DNA of 64,000 nucleotides from Thiobacter sp. AK1 (GTDB lineage Bacteria > Pseudomonadota > Gammaproteobacteria > Burkholderiales > Thiobacteraceae): positions 157,943-221,942 of the forward strand of contig NZ_JBAJEX010000004.1 in assembly GCF_039822265.1 (NCBI RefSeq), read 5' to 3'. Positions 46,264 to 55,724 of the stretch are shown here, piece after piece (the first letter of the stretch is position 1; every line of letters starts with the position of its first letter). The notes beneath the pieces are model-generated. The model searched no databases and had not been told where the DNA came from. It was given only the letters and a program-made list of their open reading frames with translations. The translations under genes and the position numbers were made by a program.

Positions 46264-47397
46264 TTATTTGCGCAAAGCCTTGATGTCGGCAGGCTGGACC
46301 ACATCACCCGTGGCATTGCCGAAGGCATTGCGCTCGTAGGTGATGACCGCCGCCAGCTCCACATCGGAGAGCTGTTTGCCGAACGCGGCCATGGCCGTAT
46401 TGGCCTTGCCGTTCATGACGATGTCAAGATGCGCCGCCTTGTCGCCGGTGGCGATCTTGGATCCGGCCAAGGCTGGAAAGGCTGGCGGCAGTCCCTTGCC
46501 ATCGGCCTGATGGCAGGCGGCGCAATGGGTCTTGTAGACGGCTTCGCCCTTGGCTTTCAATTCGTCTAGGGTATAGGTCTTGCTGGCATCGGCCACGGCC
46601 GCGGCCTTGGCGGCCCTCTGGGCCAGGACCCATTTGTCGTACTCCTCCTGGGTCTTCACTTCCACCACGATGGGCATGAAGCCGTGGTCCTTGCCGCACA
46701 GCTCGGCGCACACGCCGCGATAGACGCCTGGGTTGTCGGCCTTGAACCAGGCGTCCTTGACGTAGCCCGGGATGGCATCCTGCTTGATGCCAAAAGCCGG
46801 CACCCACCAGGAGTGGATCACGTCGTTGGCGGTGAGCAGCAGACGCACCTTCTTGCCCGCTGGCACCACGAGGGGATTGTCCACCTCGAGCAGATAGTGC
46901 TCGCCCTTGGCGGCCCGGTTCTCGATCTCATCCCTTGGCGTGGAGAGGGTGGAGAGGAAGCGAATACCCTCGGCGGGATATTCGTATTCCCACTTCCACT
47001 GGTAGCCGGTGACCTTGACGGTCATGTCCGAATTGCTGGCATCGCGCATGTTGAGGATGGTCTTGGTGGAGGGAATGGCCATGCCCACCAAGATCATGAA
47101 GGGAATGATGGTCCACACCACTTCCAGCTTGGTGTTCTCGTGGAAATGGGCCGGTTGATGCCCGACGGACTTGCGATGCTTCCAGATGGAATAGAACATG
47201 GCGCCGAAGACCACGATGAAGATCCCCACGCACACCCACAAGATGAGCATGTGCAGGTCATAGATCTCTCGGGCCACCTGGCTTTGCGGCGTGGGCAGAT
47301 TGAATTTCGATTCCGCCGCCCATGCCGCGGCCATCGCGCCCCAGGTCATGAATGCGGTGAGCGCGCTCACCGCCCGCCCCCTCGACTTGCTTGCCAT
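46264..47397 (-). CDS. ctaC: caa3-type oxidase subunit II with fused cytochrome c
   Basis: 377 aa: signal sequence (to AWAAE), two membrane helices, then a cupredoxin domain with the CuA motif [14 protein letters not shown]. About 100 extra residues follow, with haem site CAACH (about 294) and a distal Met region ([16 protein letters not shown]). The fusion makes this a caa3 enzyme that can take electrons without a separate small cytochrome. GGGGGAAGG upstream of the ATG. Confidence 0.97.
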   Translation of the reverse strand: MASKSRGRAVSALTAFMTWGAMAAAWAAESKFNLPTPQSQVAREIYDLHMLILWVCVGIFIVVFGAMFYSIWKHRKSVGHQPAHFHENTKLEVVWTIIPFMILVGMAIPSTKTILNMRDASNSDMTVKVTGYQWKWEYEYPAEGIRFLSTLSTPRDEIENRAAKGEHYLLEVDNPLVVPAGKKVRLLLTANDVIHSWWVPAFGIKQDAIPGYVKDAWFKADNPGVYRGVCAELCGKDHGFMPIVVEVKTQEEYDKWVLAQRAAKAAAVADASKTYTLDELKAKGEAVYKTHCAACHQADGKGLPPAFPALAGSKIATGDKAAHLDIVMNGKANTAMAAFGKQLSDVELAAVITYERNAFGNATGDVVQPADIKALRK

Positions 47398-47424
47398 TGC
47401 CTTCCCCCTCGATGGTTGTAGTCG

Positions 47425-47892
47425 TCAGTTGTTGAAATGGTTCCGCAATTCCTGAGCCAGCGCCGCCCGCGCTTGCGCGGCCAGACAGCGTCCCAGCACC
47501 ACTTCGCGACCGTGGGAGCGCAGACACAGGGCAAGCTCGCCAGCCGCGTCCCGCTTAAGCACTAGGCGGACCCAATAGCGGTTAAATTCGTGGCGTGTCA
47601 CCCGACTCCCGACACGGCGTTCCACCGCGACCGTGTCGCCGCGGATGCTGATCACTTCGTAATCGGCCGCATGACGGTCCAATTCACGAAACGCCCACAC
47701 CAAAACCCCCAGTTCCAGACCGGCAAAAGGCAGCACGAGCCAAGCACCCGCCCAGGCAAAAGCCAGGGCGATGGCAAAGGTCACGATGGCGATGAGGAAG
47801 AGGAAGCCCCGCCGACCGGCGGGCGAAAGGGAGCAATTGGGTCGCACCAAAACGGTACATTCCGACCCGGTTGCTGCGTGTATGCCTTCCAT
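47425..47892 (-). CDS. DUF2244 membrane protein
   Basis: 155 aa from the ATG at 47892. A polar N-terminus (TVLVRPNCSLSPAGRRGFL) leads to two helices (LIAIVTFAIALAFAWAGAWL and LPFAGLELGVLVWAFREL) and a C-terminal domain (RVGSRVTRHEFNRYWVRLVL, LCLRSHGREVVLG). This is the DUF2244 pattern; the family regularly heads the coxBA operon. Function unknown. Confidence 0.88.
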   Translation of the reverse strand: MEGIHAATGSECTVLVRPNCSLSPAGRRGFLFLIAIVTFAIALAFAWAGAWLVLPFAGLELGVLVWAFRELDRHAADYEVISIRGDTVAVERRVGSRVTRHEFNRYWVRLVLKRDAAGELALCLRSHGREVVLGRCLAAQARAALAQELRNHFNN

Positions 47893-48096
47893 CCTCGGCT
47901 GCTGCCTTCTTCTGTCATGGGCATGCGGCGGATTTCTGCGCCCGCCTTTTCGTTGCCCGCTACGGTAGCACGCCGCGACATTTTGCCGCAAGGGGAGAGC
48001 CGGAGAAAATCCTTTGCTTTCCGGTATTTAAATTCACAATGTAACCAAATTATGAATTGCTGATGAAATCTGTCGGTGGGGGCGACACGCCAGCCC

Positions 48097-48768
48097 TCAG
48101 GGCAGGCGCAGGTGGGCAGCGACTGCAGCAGGGTCGGGGGGATTGGGAAAGGGCGGGAGCACACCCAGAAGGGGTAGCGCAAGCCGCGCGCGCAAGGTGG
48201 CGAGATTTTCCTCAAACCGCGCCATCTGGGGATCGATACGATTGGCCACCCAGCCAGCCAGCCTCAGGCCACGGCGGGCGATGGCCTCGGCGGTGAGCAG
48301 GGTGTGGTTGAGGCACCCCAGGCGCATGCCCACCACCAACACCACCGGCAATGCCAAGCGCAAGGCGAGATCGGCGAGGGTCGTCTCGTCATCGAGGGGC
48401 ACCAGGAAACCTCCCGCGCCCTCCACCACGACCAAGTCGGCGCGGGCGGCGAGCTCACGGAAACGATCAGCCATGACCTCGATGTCGAGGGACACGCCGC
48501 TTGCCGCCGCGGCCAGGTGAGGGGCAACCGGCTCCGGAAAGCGGTATGGGTTGATCGCTTCCCGCGGTGCGACCACATTGGAAGCGGCAATGAGGGCCTC
48601 CACGTCTTGGTAGACGCAGGAGGCGCCCACCCGCTCACAGCCAGCCGCCACCGGCTTCATGCCCACGCACTTGAGTCCAGCCTGCACACCGCGCCGCAAC
48701 AGCGCCGTGGCGACCAGGGTCTTGCCCACGCCCGTATCGGTGCCCGTGACGAACACGCCTCGGCTCAT
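48097..48768 (-). CDS. bioD: Dethiobiotin synthase
   Basis: Forms the ureido ring of dethiobiotin from DAPA, CO2 and ATP. 223 aa from the ATG at 48768, overlapping the bioC stop (ATGA). P-loop GTDTGVGKT at residues 8-16; KPVAAGCE; VVVEGAGGFLVPL; and VANRIDP. Last gene of the biotin operon; about 200 bases of AT-richer spacer follow before DUF2244. Confidence 0.96.
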   Translation of the reverse strand: MSRGVFVTGTDTGVGKTLVATALLRRGVQAGLKCVGMKPVAAGCERVGASCVYQDVEALIAASNVVAPREAINPYRFPEPVAPHLAAAASGVSLDIEVMADRFRELAARADLVVVEGAGGFLVPLDDETTLADLALRLALPVVLVVGMRLGCLNHTLLTAEAIARRGLRLAGWVANRIDPQMARFEENLATLRARLALPLLGVLPPFPNPPDPAAVAAHLRLP

Positions 48769-49661
48769 CGCAGACCCGCCTGCCGCCGCGCGATCTGCAG
48801 GGCGATCGCCTGCCGTCCGTCCTCGCGCCGCTTGCTCTCGCCCACCCAGGCATGGCCATAGACGACCTCGAAGGTGGCGGGCAGCCGGCCATCCCGGCGC
48901 AGGCTCTCGTAAGCCTCCACCATGGCCTGCCAGCGTCGTTTGCCCATGAGCCCGTGATTGCGCCCGAAGGTGACGTTGTGGGCACCAAGGGCCTTCAGTT
49001 CGCAAAGCAGTTGCTTCAGGTCGAGATAGGTGAGGGTGATCATCTCCATGTCCATCACCGGCGCGGCGAAACCCGCATAGGTGAGCAGGTCGCCCAAATC
49101 GTGCATGTCCACGAAGCGATTCACGTGCGTATAGCCATCCACGCTGGCAAAGGCCTGCCGCAGTTCCTTGAGAGTATCTGGACCGAAAGTGCTGAACATG
49201 AACAGCCCCCCCGGCACCAGCACGCGGTAGCATTCGCGGAAGGCCTGCTCCGGCGCATTGCACCATTGCAGGGTGAGGTTGGACCAGACGAGATCGACAC
49301 TGGAAGCCGCCAACGGCAGCCGCTCCAGATCGCCGCACAGATAGCGCGCGCGCCGCGCTGGCCCCGCCAGGCGTTGCCACCACGGCTGCGCCGCACGCGC
49401 GGCCTTGAGCATGGCCCAGGCGAGATCAAGGGCAATGAGATGCGCCTTGGGATAGCGCCGCGCGAGCAGCCGTGTGCCGAAGCCGGTGCCCGCGCCCGCA
49501 TCCAGGATGCGGCGCGGCACGAGCTTCACGTAGGGAAGCCGCTGGGCCATGCGCTGCGCGACCTCCCGCTGCAACACCGCCGCTTGGTCGTAGCTTTGCG
49601 CAGCACGCTCGAAGGACAGACGCACGAGACGTTTGTCAAGCCTTAGCGCTTCGTCAGCCAT
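48765..49661 (-). CDS. bioC: Malonyl-ACP O-methyltransferase BioC
   Basis: Methylates malonyl-ACP so that it can enter fatty-acid elongation towards pimelate. 298 aa from the ATG at 49661. The opening SFERAAQSYDQAAVLQREVA is the BioC signature, the SAM motif is ILDAGAGTGFGTRLLARRYP, and LVWSNLTLQWCNAPEQAFRE and MFSTFGPDTLKELRQAF follow. Overlaps bioH by eight bases. Confidence 0.96.
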   Translation of the reverse strand: MADEALRLDKRLVRLSFERAAQSYDQAAVLQREVAQRMAQRLPYVKLVPRRILDAGAGTGFGTRLLARRYPKAHLIALDLAWAMLKAARAAQPWWQRLAGPARRARYLCGDLERLPLAASSVDLVWSNLTLQWCNAPEQAFRECYRVLVPGGLFMFSTFGPDTLKELRQAFASVDGYTHVNRFVDMHDLGDLLTYAGFAAPVMDMEMITLTYLDLKQLLCELKALGAHNVTFGRNHGLMGKRRWQAMVEAYESLRRDGRLPATFEVVYGHAWVGESKRREDGRQAIALQIARRQAGLR

Positions 49662-50427
49662 GAGAGAATGCTTCCACTGCCTGCGCCACCTGGGCGCGAT
49701 GGGAAAGAAACGGCGCATGGGCTGCGCCCGCCACCTCCAGCAAGCGGCCGTCGGGCAAGTGTTGCGCAAGCCAGCGGCCAGCCGCCGGCGGCGTCACGTT
49801 ATCGTGGCTACCGTGGATCACCAGCGCAGGCTGCATCACCTGGGCCAGCTCGCCGCGCATATCGGCCTCACGCAGAATGGCAAGTCCGGCGCGCAGGGCT
49901 TCCGGCACGGGTCTGCCCCGCGTGAACAGGCTGGCGCGCAGGCGCGCGATCACCCCGCGCGCGCCCTCGCCCGCGCGCGCGGTGAGGGCGAGGAAACGCT
50001 TGAGCGTGCCTTCGTAGTCGGCCTCAAGATTGCGCGCGAATTCCGCGAGGCTGGCCTCGTCCATGCCGTGCGGCCAATCGGGCCGCCGGCGAAAACAAGG
50101 GGTGGTGGCGATCAGCGTGAGACGCGCCACGTGCCCCGGCCAGTGCTGCGCCAAGCGCAAGGCCACCTGCCCTCCCAAGGACCAGCCACAAACATGGGCG
50201 CCTGCGGGCAGCACCTGCGCCAGCGCGGCAGCAAGGGCGTCTAGGTCGTAGGGTGTAATGGATGCGCTCGCCCCATGCCCCGGTAGATCCGGCACGTGCA
50301 GGCGAAAGCGCGGGGCGAGCGCTTCTGCCAGATCTTGCCAAACGCCGCCGTGCAGGCCCCAGCCATGGAGCAGCACCAGGTCCGGCCCGTGACCGCAGCG
50401 TTCCACATGCAGACCCTGGTTTCCCAT
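49654..50427 (-). CDS. bioH: Pimeloyl-ACP methyl ester esterase BioH
   Basis: Alpha/beta hydrolase, 257 aa, that frees pimeloyl-ACP. Oxyanion region LLHGWGLHGGVW, nucleophile elbow CGWSLGGQVA, Asp in IHGSHDNVTPP, and His in AGAAHAPFLSH. Position between bioF and bioC supports BioH over a generic hydrolase. Confidence 0.95.
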   Translation of the reverse strand: MGNQGLHVERCGHGPDLVLLHGWGLHGGVWQDLAEALAPRFRLHVPDLPGHGASASITPYDLDALAAALAQVLPAGAHVCGWSLGGQVALRLAQHWPGHVARLTLIATTPCFRRRPDWPHGMDEASLAEFARNLEADYEGTLKRFLALTARAGEGARGVIARLRASLFTRGRPVPEALRAGLAILREADMRGELAQVMQPALVIHGSHDNVTPPAAGRWLAQHLPDGRLLEVAGAAHAPFLSHRAQVAQAVEAFSHG

Positions 50428-50434
50428 GCGCAGC

Positions 50435-51595
50435 CTAGAGCGTCCGTTCTATGTCCTTGAGCGCCTCGCACAGACGGCGCACGTCTTCCTTGCTGTGGGC
50501 CGCCGACAGGGAGATGCGCAGGCGGGCCTGGCCCTTGGGCACCGTGGGGGGACGGATAGCCGGCACCAAGATGCCGCGGGCACGCAAGGCCTCGGCGAGC
50601 CGCACCGCGGTCTCGTTGTCCCCCACCACCAGCGGCTGGATGGGTGTGTCCGAAGGCAGCAAGCGCCAACGTGCCGTGCCGAGATGCGTCTTGAAGTAGG
50701 CGATGAGCTCGCGTAAGCGGCCGCGCCGCCAGCCCTCCTCGGAAAACAGGTGCAGACTGGCCAGGAGCGCGGTAGCCAGCAGGGGAGGGAAGGCCGTCGT
50801 GTAGATGTAAGTGCGCGCCCGCTGGATCAGCGCTTCGATCAGGGGTTCGGCGCCGGCCACGAACGCGCCGAACACCCCCGCGGCCTTGCCCAGGGTGGCC
50901 ATGTAGATGATGCGCGGATCACTCAGACCGAAATGCTCCAACACCCCCCTCCCCGCCTCTCCCAGCACGCCGAAACCATGCGCGTCGTCCAGTATCAACC
51001 AGGCATCGTAACGCTCGCACAGGGCAAGCAGTTCGGGCACCGGCGCGATGTCGCCGTCCATGCTGAACACCGCATCGGTCACCACCAGCTTGCGTCTTCC
51101 CCGCGCCGCGGCCAGGGCTCGCTCGAGCTGTTTGAGATCAAGATGCGTGTAGCGCAGAAACTGGGCGCGGCAGAGCAAGGCGGCATCGTTGAGGGAGGCA
51201 TGATTGAGTTTGTCGGCCAGCACCACGTCGTTGCGCGCAGCCAATGCGGAGACGATGCCCAGGTTGGCCATGTAGCCGGTGGAAAACAACAGCGCCTTCG
51301 GCAGGCCGAGAAATTGCGCAAGCGCCCCTTCCAGCTTGTGATGCGCTTCGGAGTGGCCCACGATGAGATGGGAGGCGCCCGCTCCCACGCCATACTGAGC
51401 CGCGCCGCGACAGGTCGCGTCAATCAGCGCGGGATGAGAAGCGAGCCCCAGGTAATCGTTGCTGCAAAAGGCGAGATAGTCGCGGCCATCTACCCGCACA
51501 TGCGCCCCCTGGGCACTCTCCAGGATGCGCCGCTCGCGCAGGAGCCCCTGGGCTTTAAGCTTCTGCAGTTCCGCGTGGAGCTCAGCAAAGGTCAT
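50435..51595 (-). CDS. bioF: 8-amino-7-oxononanoate synthase
   Basis: PLP enzyme that condenses pimeloyl-ACP with alanine. 386 aa: FCSNDYLGLASHPALI, GVGAGASHLIVGHSEAHH, VVTDAVFSMDGDIAPV, DDAHGFGVLGEAGRGV, and the PLP Lys in IIYMATLGKAAGVFGAF. Seven bases before bioH and 88 bases after bioB. Confidence 0.97.
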   Translation of the reverse strand: MTFAELHAELQKLKAQGLLRERRILESAQGAHVRVDGRDYLAFCSNDYLGLASHPALIDATCRGAAQYGVGAGASHLIVGHSEAHHKLEGALAQFLGLPKALLFSTGYMANLGIVSALAARNDVVLADKLNHASLNDAALLCRAQFLRYTHLDLKQLERALAAARGRRKLVVTDAVFSMDGDIAPVPELLALCERYDAWLILDDAHGFGVLGEAGRGVLEHFGLSDPRIIYMATLGKAAGVFGAFVAGAEPLIEALIQRARTYIYTTAFPPLLATALLASLHLFSEEGWRRGRLRELIAYFKTHLGTARWRLLPSDTPIQPLVVGDNETAVRLAEALRARGILVPAIRPPTVPKGQARLRISLSAAHSKEDVRRLCEALKDIERTL

Positions 51596-51683
51596 GACGC
51601 GCTCGCCCTAGGCAGCCATGCCACCGGTTCCCATGGGCAACCCTCTGTGTCTTTTACACCCGGCGCGCTGCGCGCCTTCGCGC

Positions 51684-52661
51684 TCACCCACCCGCGAACG
51701 GCCCTTCTTCGCCTAGGGGCCGCATGCCCAGTTTCTCCAGTAGGGCGAGATCGCGACTGACGGTAGGGTTGCCGGTGGTGAGGAGCTTCTCGCCGTAGAA
51801 GATGGAATTTGCGCCCGCCAGGAAACACAAGGCCTGGGTGGATTCCGACATCTGCTCCCGCCCTGCGGACAGACGCACGAAGCTCTTGGGTAGCGCGATA
51901 CGGGTCACGGCGATGGTGCGCACGAACTCCAGCGGGTCCAGCGGCTCGGTGCCATAAAGCGGGGTTCCTTCCACCTGCACCAGCATGTTGATGGGCACCG
52001 ACTCTGGCTGCGGATCGAGATTCGCCAGCTGGGCGATGAGGCCTGCGCGCTCACGGCGGGATTCTCCCATCCCGACGATGCCGCCACAGCACACATTGAG
52101 CCCCGCGCGCCGAACCCGTTCCAGGGTTTCCAGCCGATCCGCATACTCGCGGGTGGTGATGACGCGACCGTAGAACTCGGGCGCCGTGTCCAGATTGTGG
52201 TTGTAGTAATCCAGCCCCGCCGCGCGCAGTTTTTCCGCCTGGCCCTCGCGCAGCATGCCTGCGGTCAGGCAGGTCTCAAGCCCCAGCGCCTTGACTTGAC
52301 GCACCATCTCCAGCACCGGTTCCAGATCCCGGTCCTTGGGGCTGCGCCAGGCGGCGCCCATGCAAAACCGGGTCGCTCCGCTCGCCTTGGCGGCACGCGC
52401 CGCCGCCAGCACTGATTCGAGATCCATCAGCCCTTCGTTGGGCACGCCTGTGGCGTGCCGCACGGACTGGGGGCAATAGCCGCAGTCCTCGGGACAGCCG
52501 CCAGTCTTGATGGACAACAGGGTGGAAAGCTGCACCACATTGGGGTCGAAATGCGTCCGGTGCACGCTCTGGGCACGATGGATCAGATCGGCGAAGGGTG
52601 CTGCCAGCAGCGCCTCCAGCGCCTCTACGGTCCAACGCACGGGGCTTACCACTTCACTCAT
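51684..52661 (-). CDS. bioB: Biotin synthase
   Basis: Radical-SAM sulfur insertion into dethiobiotin. 325 aa from the ATG at 52661. The [4Fe-4S] motif is [13 protein letters not shown], and [2Fe-2S] ligands are in [19 protein letters not shown] and [21 protein letters not shown] is also present. Overlaps the preceding membrane-protein gene by eight bases. Confidence 0.97.
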   Translation of the reverse strand: MSEVVSPVRWTVEALEALLAAPFADLIHRAQSVHRTHFDPNVVQLSTLLSIKTGGCPEDCGYCPQSVRHATGVPNEGLMDLESVLAAARAAKASGATRFCMGAAWRSPKDRDLEPVLEMVRQVKALGLETCLTAGMLREGQAEKLRAAGLDYYNHNLDTAPEFYGRVITTREYADRLETLERVRRAGLNVCCGGIVGMGESRRERAGLIAQLANLDPQPESVPINMLVQVEGTPLYGTEPLDPLEFVRTIAVTRIALPKSFVRLSAGREQMSESTQALCFLAGANSIFYGEKLLTTGNPTVSRDLALLEKLGMRPLGEEGPFAGG

Positions 52662-53040
52662 TGACCGGCACCTCCACAATGATGTCGCGCCAGTCCTCGC
52701 GGCGCGCCTTGAGGATGTCCAACACGGCGGGTGGAATCAGGGTGAGGGCTAAGATGGCCCAGACCGCCAGCACGCCGTACAAGCCACCTAGCCAGTTGAC
52801 GATGGGCTGTCCAAAAATCACCATCGCCCCCGCCACGCCGTAGAACCGGAAGCCCGCCCGCCGTGTGTAGCGCGCCACCCGCTCGTCCGGATGATGGGCG
52901 TTCTGGGCATAGACGAACATGGATGCCCCTACCCACAACATGAGCAGGATGGGCACCAACACAGCGAGGATGGTGGCCAAATTGAACAGCTGGGCCGCGA
53001 GGCGGCATTGCTCGGCGGTGATGGCTTTTTTGATTTTCAT
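52654..53040 (-). CDS. Small membrane protein heading the biotin operon, unrecognised
   Basis: 128 aa with three hydrophobic segments: about 20-45 ([20 protein letters not shown]), 65-88 ([21 protein letters not shown]) and 88-107 ([20 protein letters not shown]). The N-terminus is charged ([20 protein letters not shown]). I do not recognise a named family. The stop overlaps the bioB start by eight bases and a promoter lies just upstream, so it is the first cistron of the bio operon. Biotin transport is possible but the chain does not look like BioY, which is larger. Confidence 0.75.
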   Translation of the reverse strand: MKIKKAITAEQCRLAAQLFNLATILAVLVPILLMLWVGASMFVYAQNAHHPDERVARYTRRAGFRFYGVAGAMVIFGQPIVNWLGGLYGVLAVWAILALTLIPPAVLDILKARREDWRDIIVEVPVNE

Positions 53041-53105
53041 GGACGTCGCGGCTGGCAGCCCGCCCCAGGGAGCCTTAGAATCGATCTATCTTTGGGAGAG
53101 GGCGG

Positions 53106-53134
53106 ATGATCGATGATCCCGGCTCGGCTGTCAA
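53106..53134 (-). promoter_or_regulatory. Promoter of the biotin operon
   Basis: On the minus strand a perfect TTGACA (53134-53129), 17 bases and GATCAT (53111-53106). About 65 bases upstream of the membrane-protein start. It overlaps the annotated 5' end of the divergent comF gene. No BirA-type palindrome is evident. Confidence 0.55.
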
Positions 53135-53826
53135 ACACGATGCTATCCTTTTTGAACAACTGCTCACAACTTGTGCAGTCGGACTGCGTCCTGTGCGGCG
53201 CGCCCACCGCCCAAGGCCAGGTGTGTCCCCGCTGTGGCGCCGCCCTGCCGGTTTCCAGCGGTGGCTGCCCAGTGTGCGCGGGCCCGGGCGAAGACCGCAT
53301 CTGCGGTGACTGCCTGCGCGAGCCGCCGCCATACACCCGCTGCATCGCCGCCCTGCGCTACGAATTCCCTGCCGACGAGCTGATCCAGGCGCTTAAATAC
53401 CGAGGCGCGCTCGCCCTGGCACCAATACTCGCCGAGTGGCTCGCGCGCGCTGTGGCCCATGCGCCGCGCCCGGACCTCATCATCCCCATGCCGCTGTTTC
53501 CCGCGCGTGCGCGCGCCCGGGGCTTCAACCAGGCGACGGAAATCGCCCGCCCGCTGGCGCATCGCCTGGGCGTGCGCCTGGACACCACGAGTCTTTCGCG
53601 TATCCGCGACACCGCCCCCCAGGCTCAGCTTTCTCTGCCGGAGCGCCGTCGCAACGTGCGCGATGCCTTCGCCTGTGCCAGGACCGTGGCCGGTCTGCAC
53701 GTGGCCCTGGTGGATGACGTCATGACCAGCGGCGCCACCCTGCGGGAAGCGGCGCGGGCGCTCAAACGCGCGGGCGCCGCGGAAATCAGTCTGTGGGTCG
53801 TGGCCCGCGCCCTACCGCGAAAGTAA
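53113..53826 (+). CDS. ComF family phosphoribosyltransferase-like protein
   Basis: 237 aa (or 228 from a second ATG at 53140). An N-terminal zinc-ribbon pair (CVLCGAP, CPRCG, CPVCAG, CGDCLREPP) precedes a PRTase-like domain with LIQALKYRGALALAP, PMPLFPARARARGFNQA and the PRPP loop VALVDDVMTSGATL. ComF proteins act in DNA uptake or recombination in some species; in non-competent bacteria the role is open. The bio promoter on the other strand lies over the first codons, which slightly favours the later ATG. Confidence 0.92.
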   Translation: MIPARLSNTMLSFLNNCSQLVQSDCVLCGAPTAQGQVCPRCGAALPVSSGGCPVCAGPGEDRICGDCLREPPPYTRCIAALRYEFPADELIQALKYRGALALAPILAEWLARAVAHAPRPDLIIPMPLFPARARARGFNQATEIARPLAHRLGVRLDTTSLSRIRDTAPQAQLSLPERRRNVRDAFACARTVAGLHVALVDDVMTSGATLREAARALKRAGAAEISLWVVARALPRK

Positions 53827-53830
53827 CCAG

Positions 53831-54022
53831 GTGGACAACCAGCGTGTGGAGCAGGTCGTCACCCACATCTGCGAGCTGGGTTGCACCCGCGTGCGCGAGA
53901 TCATGGGGGCACTCGCCGCCCAGGAGGCAGTCCCCGAAACGGCGGAACTCGGGGCCGAAGAGCGCGCAGCCGTGCTCGCCGAGCTCCGTAGCATCATGGC
54001 CGTGTACGACGCGCGGACCTGA
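53831..54022 (+). CDS. Small conserved-type hypothetical protein
   Basis: 63 codons from a GTG four bases after the comF stop: MDNQRVEQVVTHICELGCTR and VREIMGALAAQ, then an acidic helix (AEERAAVLAELRSIMAVYDA). All-helical and soluble. I recall similar short proteins in betaproteobacteria but cannot name a family. Tight spacing to comF suggests co-translation. Confidence 0.6.
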   Translation: MDNQRVEQVVTHICELGCTRVREIMGALAAQEAVPETAELGAEERAAVLAELRSIMAVYDART

Positions 54023-54037
54023 GGCACCGAATCCGCC

Positions 54038-54190
54038 ATGCCCAGACGTTTCCTGCGCCGCACCCGTCATGCCTGGCTGTCGCCCGCCCGCTGGCGCAAG
54101 CGGCTCCTGCTATGGGGGGGCGCATGCTGGTCTGCCCGACGCCGCTGTATCGCTCGCTGGCCGTCAACTTCCTGCCGCAGCATCGCCGCT
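54038..54190 (+). pseudogene. Possible N-terminal remnant of a chloride-channel-type gene
   Basis: An ATG at 54038 opens MPRRFLRRTRHAWLSPARWR, then KRLLLWGGA, which resembles the cytosolic start of ClC-type channels. After a run of seven G (about 54115-54121) the hydrophobic continuation is lost; a neighbouring frame (M-L-V-C-P-T-P-L-Y-R-S-L-A) retains a weak likeness and soon stops. Nothing channel-like follows, because mtgA comes in from the other strand. Speculative. Confidence 0.25.
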
Positions 54191-54207
54191 GACGGACCCT
54201 GCCGGCG

Positions 54208-54912
54208 CTATTTCGGCACCGTCACCTGGTTCATGCGTGCCAGGATGCGTGCCGTCTGGCGCGCCAGGTAGGGGGAATTGGGGCGCTTCTCGAAATAGCG
54301 CGGGCGGGGCACCATCGCCGCCAGGCGCGCCGCCTGGAAGGGGTTGAGCCGCGCGGCGCTGGTGTGGAAATAATGGCGCGCGGCGGCCTCCGCCCCATAG
54401 ACGCCTTCGCCCCACTCGATCACGTTCAGGTAGATCTCCAGGATGCGGCGCTTGGTCATCATCTTCTCCAGCATGAGCGTGATGACGGCTTCCTGGGCCT
54501 TGCGCAGGTAGGAACGCTCGCCGGACAGGAACAGGTTCTTGGCGAGTTGCTGACTGATGGTGGAGCCGCCCGCCACCACGCGCCCTTTCTTCTCATTCTT
54601 TTCCAGGGCCTTCTCGATGCCCTCGAAATCAAAGCCATCGTGCGCCGGAAACTTGGCATCCTCCGCCGCGATCAGCGCGCGCTTGAGGTGGATCGAAATC
54701 TGATCGTAGGGCACCCACTTATGCTTGAGTTCGGCGTCCTCGCCCAGCTTGGCCTGCAACTCGGCCAGCCGCCGCTCCATGAAAGCAGTGGTGCTGGGAT
54801 TGTGGTCCACGTACCACCACACGTGGAGCAAGAACCACACCTGCAGCAGCAGCACCCCCAGCAGCGCCACCGCCAGGCCGCGCCACAGCCAGCGCCAGAT
54901 CGCCTTCAGCAT
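54208..54912 (-). CDS. mtgA: Monofunctional biosynthetic peptidoglycan transglycosylase
   Basis: GT51 glycosyltransferase that polymerises lipid II. 234 aa from the ATG at 54912 with one membrane anchor (LWRGLAVALLGVLLLQVWFLL). Motifs: ALIAAEDAKFPAHDGFDF (catalytic Glu), GGSTISQQLAKNLFLSGERS, KRRILEIYLNVIEWGEGVYG, and AARLAAMVPRPRYF. Eight bases after aroE; aroE-mtgA is a frequent pair. Confidence 0.97.
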   Translation of the reverse strand: MLKAIWRWLWRGLAVALLGVLLLQVWFLLHVWWYVDHNPSTTAFMERRLAELQAKLGEDAELKHKWVPYDQISIHLKRALIAAEDAKFPAHDGFDFEGIEKALEKNEKKGRVVAGGSTISQQLAKNLFLSGERSYLRKAQEAVITLMLEKMMTKRRILEIYLNVIEWGEGVYGAEAAARHYFHTSAARLNPFQAARLAAMVPRPRYFEKRPNSPYLARQTARILARMNQVTVPK

Positions 54913-54920
54913 CGTGCCCG

Positions 54921-55724
54921 CTACTTGCGCAATTGAGCGATGACCGGGGCCGTTTCCGGGCGCACGCCGCGCCACCAGAAGAAGGATTCCGCGGCCTGTT
55001 CCACGAGCATGCCAAGGCCGTCGACCACGCGCGCGCGCTGGGCCCGGGCGAAGGCCATGAAGGGCGTTTCCTTGCCGTACATCATGTCGTAGGCGAGCGC
55101 GCCCGGCGCGAAGACGCGCCCCGGCAGCGGCGGCATTTCATCGCTCAAGCCGGTGGAAGTGGCGTTGATCACGATGTCGAAGGCGCCCGTGATGGCGTCG
55201 AAACCGCCGCCTGTGACCGGGCCCAGGGCGCCGAACTGGGCGGCCAGCGCCGTGGCCTTTTCTGGCGTGCGGTTGGCGATGAACAGCCGTGCCGGACCTT
55301 CTTGCAGCAGGGGCAGGATCACGCCGCGCGCCGCGCCGCCTGCGCCCAGGAGCAGCACGTGTTTTGCGCGGATCCCGAGCCCGAGGTTGGCGGTGATGTC
55401 GCGCACCAGGCCGGCACCGTCGGTGTTGTCACCCAGGATATGCTCGCCTTCGAACTTGAGCGTGTTCACCGCCTGGGCAAGGCGGGCACGCTCGCTCAAC
55501 GTCTGGGCATAGTGAAAGGCGTCCACTTTGAAGGGGACGGTGACGTTGGCACCCTTGCCGCCCTCGGCCCGGAAAGCCTCCAGGGCATCGATGAATCCAT
55601 TAAGGGGCGCAAGCCGCGCCTCATAGACCATGTCCTGCCCCGTTTGCCGGGCGAAGGCGGCGTGGATACGGGGAGACAAGCTATGGGCAATGGGATTGCC
55701 GAAGACGGCGTAGCGGTCGGTCAT
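54921..55724 (-). CDS. aroE: Shikimate dehydrogenase (NADP+)
   Basis: Reduces 3-dehydroshikimate in aromatic amino-acid synthesis. 267 aa from the ATG at 55724 ([20 protein letters not shown]). Catalytic Lys in NVTVPFK and Asp in [13 protein letters not shown] loop [12 protein letters not shown] with NRTPEKA; STGL motif present; closing [20 protein letters not shown]. Typical length. Confidence 0.97.
   Translation of the reverse strand: MTDRYAVFGNPIAHSLSPRIHAAFARQTGQDMVYEARLAPLNGFIDALEAFRAEGGKGANVTVPFKVDAFHYAQTLSERARLAQAVNTLKFEGEHILGDNTDGAGLVRDITANLGLGIRAKHVLLLGAGGAARGVILPLLQEGPARLFIANRTPEKATALAAQFGALGPVTGGGFDAITGAFDIVINATSTGLSDEMPPLPGRVFAPGALAYDMMYGKETPFMAFARAQRARVVDGLGMLVEQAAESFFWWRGVRPETAPVIAQLRK

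Noticed and set aside
45083..46339. A 418-codon plus-strand frame opposite ctaD
   Set aside because: It is His/Gly/Arg/Asp-rich, has no domain, and lies wholly antisense to a certain gene; long antisense frames are expected at this GC content. The same applies to frames at 539-1744, 2235-3041 and 58142-59362.
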